Shown here: piece after piece, positions 10,771 to 21,804 of the stretch
How positions within the stretch are numbered: the stretch's first letter is position 1
Layout: every line of letters starts with the position of its first letter
DNA from: Zingiber officinale
Lineage: Eukaryota; Streptophyta; Magnoliopsida; Zingiberales; Zingiberaceae
Direction: 5' to 3'
Assembly (NCBI RefSeq): GCF_018446385.1
Contig: NC_056000.1
Coordinates: forward strand, 74,596,688 to 74,660,687
Length of the DNA stretch: 64,000 nucleotides
Position numbers and translations under genes: made by a program
The notes under the pieces: generated by a model
Told to the model about the DNA's origin: nothing
Database searches by the model: none
Seen by the model: the letters and a program-made list of their open reading frames with translations, nothing else

Positions 10771-11585
10771 GCTTGAAGGGAAAGGAGGTAGTGAACATAG
10801 AGAAGAATGCTCAAGAGATAGATTTTTTCCTTTAATTGTGCTGGAGCAGGAATTGGGTCTTATGGAGGAAGAGGTAAATCAGGATTTTCTTCAAGCTATG
10901 GTGGATGATCAGTCTGATAAAGATAGAAAGGTAGATTTACAAGAAAAGGAGGCAGCTGTGGTGGATGATCAACAGATTGTCCAAGTTGCGAGTGAAATTG
11001 TAAAAAGAAATGAAGATGTGGCTGGAAAGAAGGTGGTAGATGCTGTACAGAAATCAAATTATGAGAAATCAGTAATGGAGGAGGAGGATGTAGATAAACA
11101 ACTTAAAGAAAAGAGAGATCCTTCAAAACAGGAAAGGAAAATAGCCAAGGATATGACAGTAGGTAGTATACAGATTGCTTCTGGAACATTGGCTGAAAGG
11201 AGAGGGTTGCAGATTTTGACTGAAAAACAAAGAGCTGTAGAGGGTTCTGCTGCAGTAGACAGGTTTTCAGAGGTGCCAGCAAGTGTCAAAGAAGTGGATC
11301 AATCATTAGTGGGGCAGTTAGCACTTTGTAAATTTAATCGAAGCCCAAAAAATTGCAGAGCTGTGGGGGGATCCAAGTTCTGCAGAATTCCAGGTTGATT
11401 CTGAGGATGATGTTGTGTCTAAATCCTTTGTGGAGGAGGATGATTCAGAGTGGGATGCTTCAGTACAGATGAGGAAAAGTTCCTCTTTTACAAATATTTT
11501 AAATAGGGCTCCTCCGGTGGTGAATCAAATGGTCACTCGGAGTAAAACTCAAGCACAAGGGGTTGCTCTATCCTCAAAGGGTTAA
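10771..11585 (+). pseudogene. LINE ORF1, C-terminal part (acidic hinge)
   Basis: It continues the ORF1 interrupted at 2655. The frame 10838-11398 is rich in Glu, Lys, Val and Asp, as in the linker after the zinc knuckle of plant L1 ORF1. Near 11320 the frame shifts. The other phase stays open through SEDDVVSKSFVEEDDSEWD to a TAA at 11583-11585. That TAA overlaps the ATG of ORF2 (TAATG), which suggests termination-reinitiation between the two LINE proteins. Confidence 0.65.
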
Positions 11586-12627
11586 TGGCTGGAATAATAT
11601 CGAATATTAGAGGGATTGGAAATGCAGCATCTAAGAGGAGAGTGCATTATCTTAGAAATATACATCACCTCAATTTTATGGGTATTCTTGAGCCTTTCAT
11701 TTCACTAGATGAAGCTTATATCACTAGAAGATTGGGGTTTCAATTTGTTGTATCAAATTGTTCAGGAAAAATCTGGTTTGCTTATGATTCGAATATTGAT
11801 TGCTTGGTTTTGATGGATCATGATCAATTTTTGCATCTTAAGCTAAGTTCCCCTATTTTGCCTATTGGCATGTATGTGATGATAGTTTATGCTAAGTGCA
11901 CTAGTACTGAAAGGATGGTGTTATGGGAAAGATTATTGGAAATCAAACCTTCTTCGGATGAATTTTGGTTAGTAGGAGGGGATTTCAATGTGATTACGGG
12001 TCCCCATGAACATTCTGCAGGAATTTTATCTAAACTGGATGCAGTGAGTGAATTTAATAATTTTTTATGATGGCTGGCTTATTGGATGCTGGGTTTGTGG
12101 GTGATAGGTTTACATGGACAAATAATAAGATCTGGAAGCAGTTGGATAGAATTATGGTATCCCCATCTTGGAATGCTCAAAATTTTTCTGTTCGGGTGGA
12201 ACACTTTAGTAGAGCTGCTTCAGACCATTGTCCTTTACTTCTTTCATTTCCTGGGTTCACTAAGCCGATTCCTTCTTTTATATTTCAAAAGATGTGGATT
12301 AAGCATCATAATTTTCTGATAACTGTTAGATTAAATTGGATGCTACCTTATTATGGAAATGGGCTCCAAAAACTTCAGTTGAAATTTAAACGTTTGAAAG
12401 CACATTTAAAGTGGTGGAATGCTGATGTATTTGGGAATGTCCATGAGAATGTTATGAAAGTTGAAGAACAATTTGCTAGTGCGGAAAGAGCCTTTGATTC
12501 TTTACCTACGGTGGAGAACAAGATTTATATGGCGAAGTGGCATGCTTCATTGTTCCAAACTTTGCACATGGAGGAACAATTAAAAAAAAAAAAGGGCAGC
12601 CCAGTGCATGAAGCTCCCTCCATGTAA
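11585..12627 (+). pseudogene. LINE ORF2: endonuclease domain and linker
   Basis: Frame 11585-12070 starts MAGIISNIRGIGN, the strand that in this family carries the Asn of the endonuclease active site. It shows FMGILEPF where the metal-binding Glu is expected, and WLVGGDFNVI with the catalytic Asp and Asn. A frame break at 12060-12070 is followed by frame 12067-12627. That frame contains the GDRFTWTN and LDRIMVS motifs and the terminal SDHCPLLL with its catalytic His. The enzyme nicks target DNA to prime reverse transcription. A poly-A run (12582-12593) and further breaks follow. LINE affiliation is clear; activity is not possible in this copy. Confidence 0.85.
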
Positions 12628-12779
12628 GGTTCCGGGGAAGGATCCATTGTGTGCAGCCTTACTCTGCTTTTTTGCAAGAGAATATAGGATGATGTGGTGT
12701 GCAGTTTTTTGAAAAGCTGCTGATAGGGGGGAGTATGTGGCTGATTCTGTGAATATGGATCGTATTCCATAGATGATCA

Positions 12780-13640
12780 GTCCGGAGGAAGATAAGGGGT
12801 TGTTGGTCTTACCCATTATTGAAGAAGTTAAGCAAGTTATTGGGGAAATGTGTGAAGATAGTGCAGCTGGTCCAGATGGATTTTCTGTGACCTTTTATGT
12901 GGCCTGCTGAGAGATTATCAAATTTGATGTCCACCAGGCTGTTTTGGATTTTTTTTTCAAGGAGCTTCGCTTCCAAAAGGTATGATTTCTACTACAATAG
13001 TTCTTATTCCTAAACTTGATAATGCACAACAGTGGCAAGATTTTAGACCTATTAGTCTATGCAATGTTTCATATAAGATTATATCTAAAGTGATAGCTAA
13101 TAGATTGAACCACAACCTTGATAAAACTATTTTTCTATCGCAAAGTAGCTTTGTAGCCGGGCGTTTGATATGGGATAATATTCTATTGGCTCAAGAGCTT
13201 CATCATAAATTGAATTATCATGTTAGAGGAGGAAATTTGATCCTGAAGCCGGATATGGCAAAGGCATATGATAGGCTTCAATGGGGTTTTCTATCCAAAG
13301 TAATGCATGGTTTTGGTTTTTCTAATACCTTCATTGATATTGTTAGAAGATGTGTTGCGGGATGCTGGTTTTCAGTATGTTTTAATGGACAATTAGCTGG
13401 TTTTTTTCCATTTAGAAGAGGACTTCGACAAGGGATCCTATCTCTCCTTTGTTATTTATTATTGCAGCTGAATTTAAGTACACTTGGTAGTCCAGATAGA
13501 CTTGTTTGGAAATTATCGCTAGATGATTAATTGCTAAGGGGGTTTGAACTTTTTTTGCACAATTATTTGGTGTTAACAGAATTCTCCCTTTGGAAAATTG
13601 GATGGTGGGCATGTTACAGAAGCTACACCTTTGTTAATTA
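12780..13640 (+). pseudogene. LINE ORF2: reverse transcriptase, 5' half
   Basis: The best segment is 12982-13530: ISTTIVLIPKLDNAQQWQDF is followed by RPISLCNVSYKIISKVIANR, FVAGRLIWDNILLAQEL and DMAKAYDRLQWGFL, which carries the first catalytic Asp. GLRQG then follows. Upstream, 12780-12960 matches the region before the palm (SAAGPDGF, then breaks). After GLRQG small deletions scramble the frame, and the Asp-Asp box is absent, so the copy is dead. Downstream to about 13640 only weak traces remain. Confidence 0.8.
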
Positions 13641-16431
13641 TTTAGTTTTTGTGGGTAGCCCAAAATGATGCTAAACATCATGGTATTAAGCCGACTCTCC
13701 CAAAAATTATCAGGCGCATAATCCAGTGTATTTGTTCTGGGATGGCAGCTGGTATCATTAAAAATCAGCATTAAAAATCAGTATATTCATCCACACTGCA
13801 ATACACTTTCAGACCCAAAAAACTGCTGGCGGTTGGTTGATCACCTGGAAGAACCCCACTCTCGGCAGGCCGCCTCCACTTGCGCCTTCAAATCCTCCAA
13901 CTCGAGCGGCGAGGGTGACTCGAGGAGGTGGATCGGGGCGAGATCGATGACGGAAATACCGCCGGCTACCGTAGTCCGTCGGGGCTTAACGAAGGTGGTG
14001 CTGGTCCGTCGGAAACCAGCACCATTTTTTCTCCTCGTACGGATTTGTTTTTATCACTGTTAAAAGGATTTTTTATATTAAAAAAATATCAAAATAACTT
14101 TTTTACCTTAATTTTTTATTTTACAATTATTACAGGATATTCAGTTAAAATTTAATTGAACCAAATTAATCGAAATTGAATTAATTAAAAAAATTTTAAA
14201 TGAACAATTTTTTTAATAAAATTAAAAAAAATTAACTAATAAAATAACAATTAATTCCATCTTAAATTAAATTAATTATTTTTTTTTCAAAGAATAAGAG
14301 ATTTAATCGAAATCGAAATTAAATATTTTAACAATAATAAAATTATGAGAGATTTACATGTTCAATTTTTTTATGTTAATTTAATAGAAAAAGAAATTTT
14401 AAAATCGAATTAATTAAAATAAATAATTTTTTCTGAGAAAAAAACTAAAACACCGGATTAACCTAATCAAAATTTTAAATTCGATAGATTTAGTACATTT
14501 GCACAATTTAATTAAATTTTTACTCACCCCTATTCTAACCTCACAATTGTTATAAGGTGTCGGACCAATTCAAATTGTAATTAATATTGTAAATTTATCT
14601 TTTTAAGTTTCTTAATTTGGTGATAAATTTGTTAATATGATAAAATAAAAAAAATTATTAAATAATTGATGACATTTCAACGAGCAATTATGCTATAACA
14701 GGATAAATCTCTAATCTTTTATCCAAATCCACATTATTGTATGACAATAAATAAATAAAATTCTTGGATTATTACAAGTGTTTCTGCTATAATTTTTATT
14801 TTCAAGATATTATCATTTGAGTCCTAATTATGGTGAATTTATAGATTTTTTTCCAAATAGGGCACGCAACTAAAGGATGATGGACTCTTGGGCTGCTCGT
14901 TGCGAGCGCTTTTCGATTTACCCTGGTAGCGGTGAGAAACTTCCTAGGATCGGACCGATCATCCCATACTCGACGTTATCTAGTTTGGTTAATCATTTTT
15001 TTTATTTTTAAGCTATTACAATTTGAATAAAAACAACTGCATCTAAGTAAAAATATGAAACATTTAAATGGTATAGCAAAAATCAGCCTCACAAAAAAGA
15101 TTTATCGTTAAAAACTATCATTTTTTCTCTGCTACCTCTTACCATATACGTAAGGATTATTTTAACAGCTCTTATGTGCTAGTCACTATTTTAAAGACTA
15201 GTAGCCGTCCGCGATTTACTTCCTTCGTGTTGATCCTGAGATAGATTGATGGGGACTCTGGGATAAACATATTCATTTTTTGCCACCAAATTTTACAGAT
15301 TTGTTAAATATCATTGTCAAAAAATAAATATTATTAGTGAGACCAAATAGATAATAGATATTTGCCTTAACTCATATCGGTCACCTATACATTAGTTGTA
15401 GATTAACACTTAACTGGCGGTATTAAATTACAAATATATCCCTGAGCATAAGGATTAGTATTATATTAAAACTGAACCGAATCAAATTAAAATAATCAAA
15501 ATTAAATTAACCATTTTTTTTTCAAACTAAACCGATTAATTTTCTTTTTAAAAATTAAATAAATTCAACTGATAAAATATTGATTACTTTAATAAAAACT
15601 TAATTAATTAATTTTTTCAGAATAATAGGAGATTTACTTGAAATCGAAATAATGAAATCACTAGAGATTTACAGATTTAATTTTTTTATTTCTATTTATT
15701 CAATTTAACCGAATTAAAATATTAAATTTCATCGATTCGATCGGTTTAATTCAATTTTTATTCGCCCATACTGAAGATACAGGATATCCTAGAATATAAT
15801 GCCCTATTTTTTTATAATAGATATTTAACTCGGCGTTATTGTTTTTAAGAGAAAAACCTAAAATGCTCTATATTTATTTATTTATTATTATTTTTATGAT
15901 TAAATATTTATTTTCTGTCACGCCATCTAATCCGCATGTCACTGTTGGTTCGGTAATCCAATTAATGCTTACATAGACAAAAAGCAAAACCATAAACAGA
16001 AGAATGAGAATTGTGCTAACTGTTTTTTGACAATAGAGATTAGAACGAGCAAATTACATTTTGTTTTTATTTTATCTTATTTATTGCAAATGAAAGTCAC
16101 AACAGATGTGGGTAAAAATGTACATACAATTCGAGACTGTGTGAACAAATATTAAAATTGTTATCATACTTTAAAAAAAACCAATTAGACTCTGTGTGAG
16201 GAATAGATAGATAATTCAAATATCAGATAAATCAATAGCATATCGAAAACATTTACATGCAATTATACTAATTACATTTTGTTTTTATTTTATTTTATTT
16301 TTTATATGCGCTTTTTCTACCATTGGCTAGTATATATTTATGTTGTCACTATGATATCAGAGTCAAATCCTAACTAATAACCGGATGCTTATTCTCCCCT
16401 ATATATTATTCAACTATCCAAAATTAGTAGT
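13641..16431. other. AT-rich intergenic DNA with old repeat debris
   Basis: No gene is supported. At 13830-14060 there is a GC-richer patch of unknown origin. Two stretches dominated by AACCGAATTAAAATT-like words (about 14150-14530 and 15465-15775) end in a similar way (TTTTTACTCACCCCTATTC and TTTTTATTCGCCCATACTG) and look like two decayed copies of one repeat. Two short SINE-like fragments lie at 14918-14995 and 15195-15290. The rest is low-complexity A+T sequence. Confidence 0.6.
15195..15290. repeat. SINE-like dispersed fragment
   Basis: CGATTTACTTCCTTCGTG and the following GATTGATGGGGACTCTGGG correspond word for word, with scattered changes, to 62850-62930. Both continue into an ATTCATTTTTTGCCACC / TTTCACCTTTTGCCAC tail. 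A weaker relative is at 14918-14995. The shared words suggest a dispersed short element, but no RNA polymerase III boxes or tail could be confirmed. Confidence 0.45.
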
Positions 16432-16631
16432 TATAAGTATTCCATGTTAGTTTTAATGTGATCAATCAAATCAAGTTAAGCTCTGTGTTATTTGATGTCT
16501 TGTGTCTAAGTGTGTAGAGACTTAGGAACGCAAGAAGTCCAGCGAAAGATATAGTTGATGAGAAGGGTGATACGAGAATTGAGTCAACAGGGCTCGGTGC
16601 ATCCTAAAGATGAGAAGCTGCGAAGAGTACG
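16432..16631 (+). repeat. Element A 5' LTR, segment 1
   Basis: The first 200 bp of the LTR. It matches 45690 onward, including TTATTTGATGTCTTG and GAGACTTAGGAA, and ends at the hAT target duplication AGAGTACG (16624-16631). Confidence 0.85.
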
Positions 16632-19600
16632 CAGGGTGGATCTAAGATTTTATATTTGGGGGGCCATATAATGAAAATCATCAACTCTTTCGAACCCATG
16701 TGGCAAAAGGCGATTCGCTCGTCCCCAGCGCCCCCGCCAATCCATCCTTAGGCCAACACTTGAAACTATCCGAAGGCACTTATCAAGGTCCTAAGCACAA
16801 TCTTAAACACTTGAATGATTAAAAAAGAAAAAAAATGACTAAATTAATATTTATAGTCCTTGGTTAAAGAAATCTAACATAGCATAATATAATCACTATG
16901 TCTATATGAAATTCCATACCATTAGATTACTAATTTGTATTATGCATCTCATAAAGCGCCCATCACTTTCATATTTTTTTAAATGAATGATGCAAGTATG
17001 CAACAACATCTACATATTCTATTAACATTATCTAAAATAAACAAAAATAATAGAAAAACATGTTTACCTTCCCATCCATGCCACATATAGCAACTGAAGC
17101 TTCTTCACTGCATGTAAAAGTCACAAAATCAAACTCTCTAGAGTCTAGACCTTCCACTTTCCATGTCAATAATGACTCTAGCTGCATAAATACCAGTGAA
17201 TATAATGTACTGCAAAGATTAAAAAAAAAAAATCAAAAAGACATCACGATTTACCATCAACAACTTCATAATTTGTAAATGCTTTTTTTAAACTCAGTCA
17301 TCAGTGCCAAATGAAAAACCTATAAAGTAATAAGATCATCATAAGTTGTGTAACAGAAAATCAATAGCAAGGTAATAAGTTATTCTAAAATGTATTTTCT
17401 CAAACCTCCAATAAATACTTTTGAAGCAGATTTTTTTTAGAACTTGCTAAATTTAATTTACAAAGCAGTGACAAATAGGAGCGACAGATTTCCCAAAGCA
17501 ACAGATTTTACAGATGGATAGGGAGCAAATAGGAATCCAAGATTTTACACCACAGCTAAACTCTCCACCAGATTGTACAGAGCAATAACGAATAATAATT
17601 CACTACCTCCAACATACCTACAAACTTGCTGAATTTACATAGCAGTAGTTTTTTTTTTTTCAAATAGATGAAATGACATAAAACTAATTGTAAATTAGTC
17701 TCATAGTCAAAGATCAAACCATGAACTTAATGTACATTCAATTAAGTATAATCCTCTAACTAAAAGGAATTCGACGTTCTTTTAAATTTTCGAAGTCTTC
17801 AATGATATCTTCTATGCTCACATTTTTAGCAATTTCTCTCTCAACATATACCATTAATGCATTCGAGAGAAAAGATCCTCCATTTTGCTCCGAAGCCTTG
17901 TTTTCACAATATTCATCGCAGAAAATGATCGTTCTGTAGTAGCAGTGGAAACCGGAAGAGTAAGCACAAGTATAATCACTTTAAAAATGAGGTTGTATGT
18001 AACAGATTTGTTAGTCTTCACCAACCATTGACATAATTCTGAAATAGTTGAAAGATTTTTATAGTCGGGTCCTTTGACTACATTATACTCGTAATGCTTC
18101 ATTTGCATCTCCAATTGCTCTTTTACATCTTTTGTAAAATCTTGGGCATAAAACTTTTCAACTAATTTACAAATATCCTTAATTTTGAAAGACTCCATCA
18201 CATTTTGAGGATTTAAGGCATTACTAAGAATGAGAAATTCCATAGCATCATCACTAAAGCATCATTAATTTCTTGCAACTGTGAATCTATAGAAGCATAA
18301 AAGAGATCTACCTGATAATGATGCTCAATGGTGAAATTGTCTTGACGAACGCGGGCTCATCCTCGCCTATCAATATACAGAGCATTAAAATCAGGAATAT
18401 CAATATTTCGAAGTTCACAAAAAGATTTCACTTTTGCAAGCACATCATTCCATTTGTTATCCCTCATATGTTGAAGTAAATTCTTGGTAGATAATACCAG
18501 CTCCATTGCATTTATAATATCCTGAGACTTACTTTGCAAAGCCTGATAAAGAATATCTGTGATCCCCATAATCTCATTCATAAGATGCAAGATGAATACA
18601 AAATCAAAAGAAGTCATTTCATCATAAACAGATGTTGCATCTGCTCGTTGAAAAGGAAGCCCATCATCCATAACCTTGAACAATACCGTATACGATGCAC
18701 TAAACATCTTAATTAGGCCTTTCAATGATTTCAAATGAGAACTGCAGCGTGTATCAGCAGCTCGTTGTAAAGTACCTATTGGATTAAGTCCACGCCCTGT
18801 CTCGAGTTCATTAATTGCAATCAAATGTGCAATGTCATCCGCATGAGCATTCTTCAATTCATCATTACGCTTACATGAAGAACCAACAATATTAACTATA
18901 AAAGTTAATCTATCAAAAAATTGATGAATAGGTGTCACATTTTTTGATGCTACAACTAAAGCCAATTGTAACCGATGAGCAAAGCAATTTAAGCACCTCT
19001 ACAATCTTTTATAATCAAAGCTTGCAATCCATTAAACTCACCCCTCATATTACTAGCACCATCATAACCTTGACCTCTAATATTTTGAACATCCAAATTA
19101 TAGTGAGCCAAAGTAGAATATATGACATTCTTTAAAGTCAAAGCCGCAGTATTAGATACATGAACAAGCCCAAAAAAACGTTCTTGAATGAATCCATTAG
19201 TATCAACGAACCTCAATACTATAGACATTTGCTCTTTTTGATTCATCTCGAGATTCATCGACAATTATGCAATACTTGGCAACTCCAATTTCTTCACGAA
19301 TTACATTTTTCACTCTCATGGAAATCAGATGAAGTATTTGTTTCTGAATATCGTGACTTGTATACTTGGCATTTTTTGGAGCTTTCGCAATTGCTTTTGA
19401 AAGTTCGTCATTGTACATAGTTAGCACATCCAAAAATTCAAGAAAATTGCCACGATTAGATAAACTAGATTTCTCATCATGGCCCTAAACGGAATTCCTT
19501 GCAGTGCAAGCAACAACACCACATGCATGTAAGCTTTTAACCGAAGACGATTAGTTGCGACTTGTTCATCATTAAAATTGTCAAATCTCCTTGATATATG

Positions 19601-21337
19601 TTGTGGTTGGTTCATCAAATCCTCACATGCCTTTTCAACATTACGATGAGGTGAAGGTACATTATCTTTCCCTATATGGCCTAGGAAAACGCAAGTTTTT
19701 CCATTTCGAACTTTCTTGCAATTATCAAATCTATCAACAGTAAATGTAGTTTGATTTGAGCATCCTGATGGCTTGTTGAAGATAAAACATGAAAAACAAT
19801 ATGCTTTATCTTTAGCTAGTGAATACTCCAACCAAGGAAATTGTTCATACCAAGCAGACTGAAATCTTCGAGGGTGCTTAATATTTTTATTTAATGGATA
19901 TTCTCGAAGAATAGGTTGATATGCTTTCAGATTCAAATAAGCTCGACGAATCTCCTCTCGTTGGTTAGGATGATATTCCCAAATTTGTCGACGCAATCCT
20001 GGATCACGCTCTAAAGAATGGAGATCAACCTCTTCTATTTCTTTATTTTTGAATCTTTTAGGGGGGATTTCAGATGGAAGATCATTGTTATTTGATCTTG
20101 TTGATGAGGATATAGAAGTAGCTGGATCATGTTCATTTGCTCTCTTTCTTTGAAAAAACTTATCAATCGTAACAGATTTTCCCATTTGAAGTATATGAAG
20201 CCTTTGACAATGAAAACTCATGTTATTTCAAATAAGTGAATAATAATTAATAACAACAATATTAAATAAAACATTAAGTTAGTGAATAATAACAAATCAT
20301 CAAAAAAAAACATGCATTTTATCATTTCATCAAATATTAAATCAACAATTCTAATTTCAACTATTTAGCCATTTAGGTAGTTTAATTTCTAAAATAACAA
20401 GATTTGATTAAAATGTCTAAAATTAATCATTTTAGTGGGAGAAAGTCAAACAAAATCAAAGAATGCAGCAAACAAGAGAAAAGCAAACAAAATAAGGAAT
20501 CTAATAAAATTGAACTTTAGATAATTTTATTTTTGAGAAGAAGCTGCAAGGGTTGCTTCAGAGTCATGACCCACGGTAGCTAAATAGTAGGACCATTGAT
20601 GGATCATGGATATTGGATGCCAATTACAATATAATATATTTGCATGTGAGTGAATATATTATAGGCTTTAAAAAAAATTCTAAAGCAACCTCACCCTTTA
20701 GCAGCAAACAGACAACTGGACAAGGGGGCCATGTGATGTAATAATAAGATTTTTTTTCTTACAAAATTTATGGAATCTTGATCTTTGAACTTTGGAAATT
20801 TATCTCCCCGTCCTTTGTGTATGTTCTTCTTGCCTTCCAAGTTTGCCTCATTCATAAATGAAGATATGAATTTGTCCTAACAGCTAACCTTCATAGTGTG
20901 GTAGAAAACTAGAAATGAACATCAGAACATGGAAATATCAAAAAAATAGTTTTTTTTTTCTTTTTCCCTTCTCAGTTTTAACTTTTAAGACTTAAGAGTT
21001 TCAAAACCCTAAGAACTAAGGAGCAAGGAGTAGAAGGAAATTGTACCTTTCTCTCAAATAGGGCTTGAGAATGTTCTCGTCGCACTAGACCTCCACCGCT
21101 CCACGTCTAACATCCGACGATCATTGGTTCAACAACACCGAAGAGAGGAGCCGCTGCAACGACGCCACCGCCTCTTGCAAAATTCGGAACTCGTATATGT
21201 TTTCCAATCAAAATGTTTAATTTATATTTACTAATAATATTATTACTCATAATTAATATTATTCCTAATATTAATAAAGTTTACACATGGACTGGGGGGT
21301 CGTGGCCCCCCCGGGTCCATGTGTAAATCCGCCACTG
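16632..21337 (-). mobile_element. hAT DNA transposon inserted in element A
   Basis: 4706 bp, bounded by a perfect 8-bp target duplication AGAGTACG at 16624-16631 and 21338-21345, the size typical of hAT. The ends are related inverted repeats. The left end begins CAGGGTGGATCTAAG. The right end, complemented, begins CAGTGGCGGATTTAC. Both carry a G-rich block (GGGGGGCC) about 25-30 bases in. A broken transposase gene lies on the minus strand. Non-coding subterminal sequence fills 16700-17850 and 20230-21300. Confidence 0.93.
17854..20221 (-). pseudogene. hAT transposase with TTF-type zinc finger and DUF4371
   Basis: Five successive minus-strand frames make up one protein: 20221-19421, 19433-19203, 19264-18989, 18965-18357 and 18243-17854. 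MGKSVTIDKFFQRKR at about 20185 is the likely start. Next is the zinc finger of TTF type (W-E-Q-F-P-W-L-E, then CFSCFIF). DUF4371 follows, with the catalytic-core segment KYCIIVDESRD and RGQGYDGASNM. The hAT dimerisation region near 17900 (LPVSTATTERSFSAMNIVKT) ends it. The protein would cut and join the element ends. Successive frames overlap or abut and differ in phase. That could mean frameshifts or short introns; the break near 18965-18989 is probably a frameshift. Plant and animal ZMYM-like proteins derive from this family. Confidence 0.88.
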
Positions 21338-21345
21338 AGAGTACG

Positions 21346-21500
21346 CAAGTCGAGCAAAAAAGACACGTACGATGTTTCCGAGGGATGAGAAGTCGGAACA
21401 GAAGCCTGCTCGTGCAGAAGACCGGAGTTGGGTTCAGGTGAACTTAATTGGAAAGTCAGAGCATCACCCAAGCGATCGAAGAACAAGCCAGTGACCGGCG
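21346..21500 (+). repeat. Element A 5' LTR, segment 2
   Basis: 155 bp between the hAT and element B. It matches 45893-46016 (GAGGGATGAGAAGTCGGA, GGTTGGAGCATCACC). The last five bases CGGCG (21496-21500) are the target duplication of element B. Confidence 0.85.
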
Positions 21501-21804
21501 TGTTGGTTAGTCCTAGGAAAACGTACCGGTTCCACTGTATAAATTTTTTTTACAAGTGTAGAACCTTTCCTTAAATAACCTATTTGTGTTCTTTAGAAAT
21601 TAAATTAGGAATCGCAGACGGAACTTAACATCATTAATTCCAAATTTAACTTATCTGTTCTTAATGGTTTAGATTTGAATCGCAAGCGGAACTTAACACT
21701 ATTGATTCAAATCTACCTAAGTTATTAATTTTATAAATATTAATTTCCAAAATTGACTTCCAGGACTGCATGGCGAGGCATATGACCTTCTTGGATATGG
21801 GAGC

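Larger units (their letters stand above)
2095..13640 (+). mobile_element. Broken L1-type LINE, split by a copia insertion
   Basis: This is a non-LTR retrotransposon in two pieces, 2095-2655 and 10766 to about 13640, separated by a complete copia element with a 5-bp target duplication. It shows ORF1 with DUF4283-like and zinc-knuckle parts, an acidic hinge, ORF2 with an apurinic-type endonuclease, and the first half of the reverse transcriptase. Its 5' end is cut by the left-edge LTR element. The reverse transcriptase is degraded before the catalytic Asp-Asp box, and no clear poly(A) tail or target duplication is seen near 13.6-13.8 kb. Confidence 0.8.
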
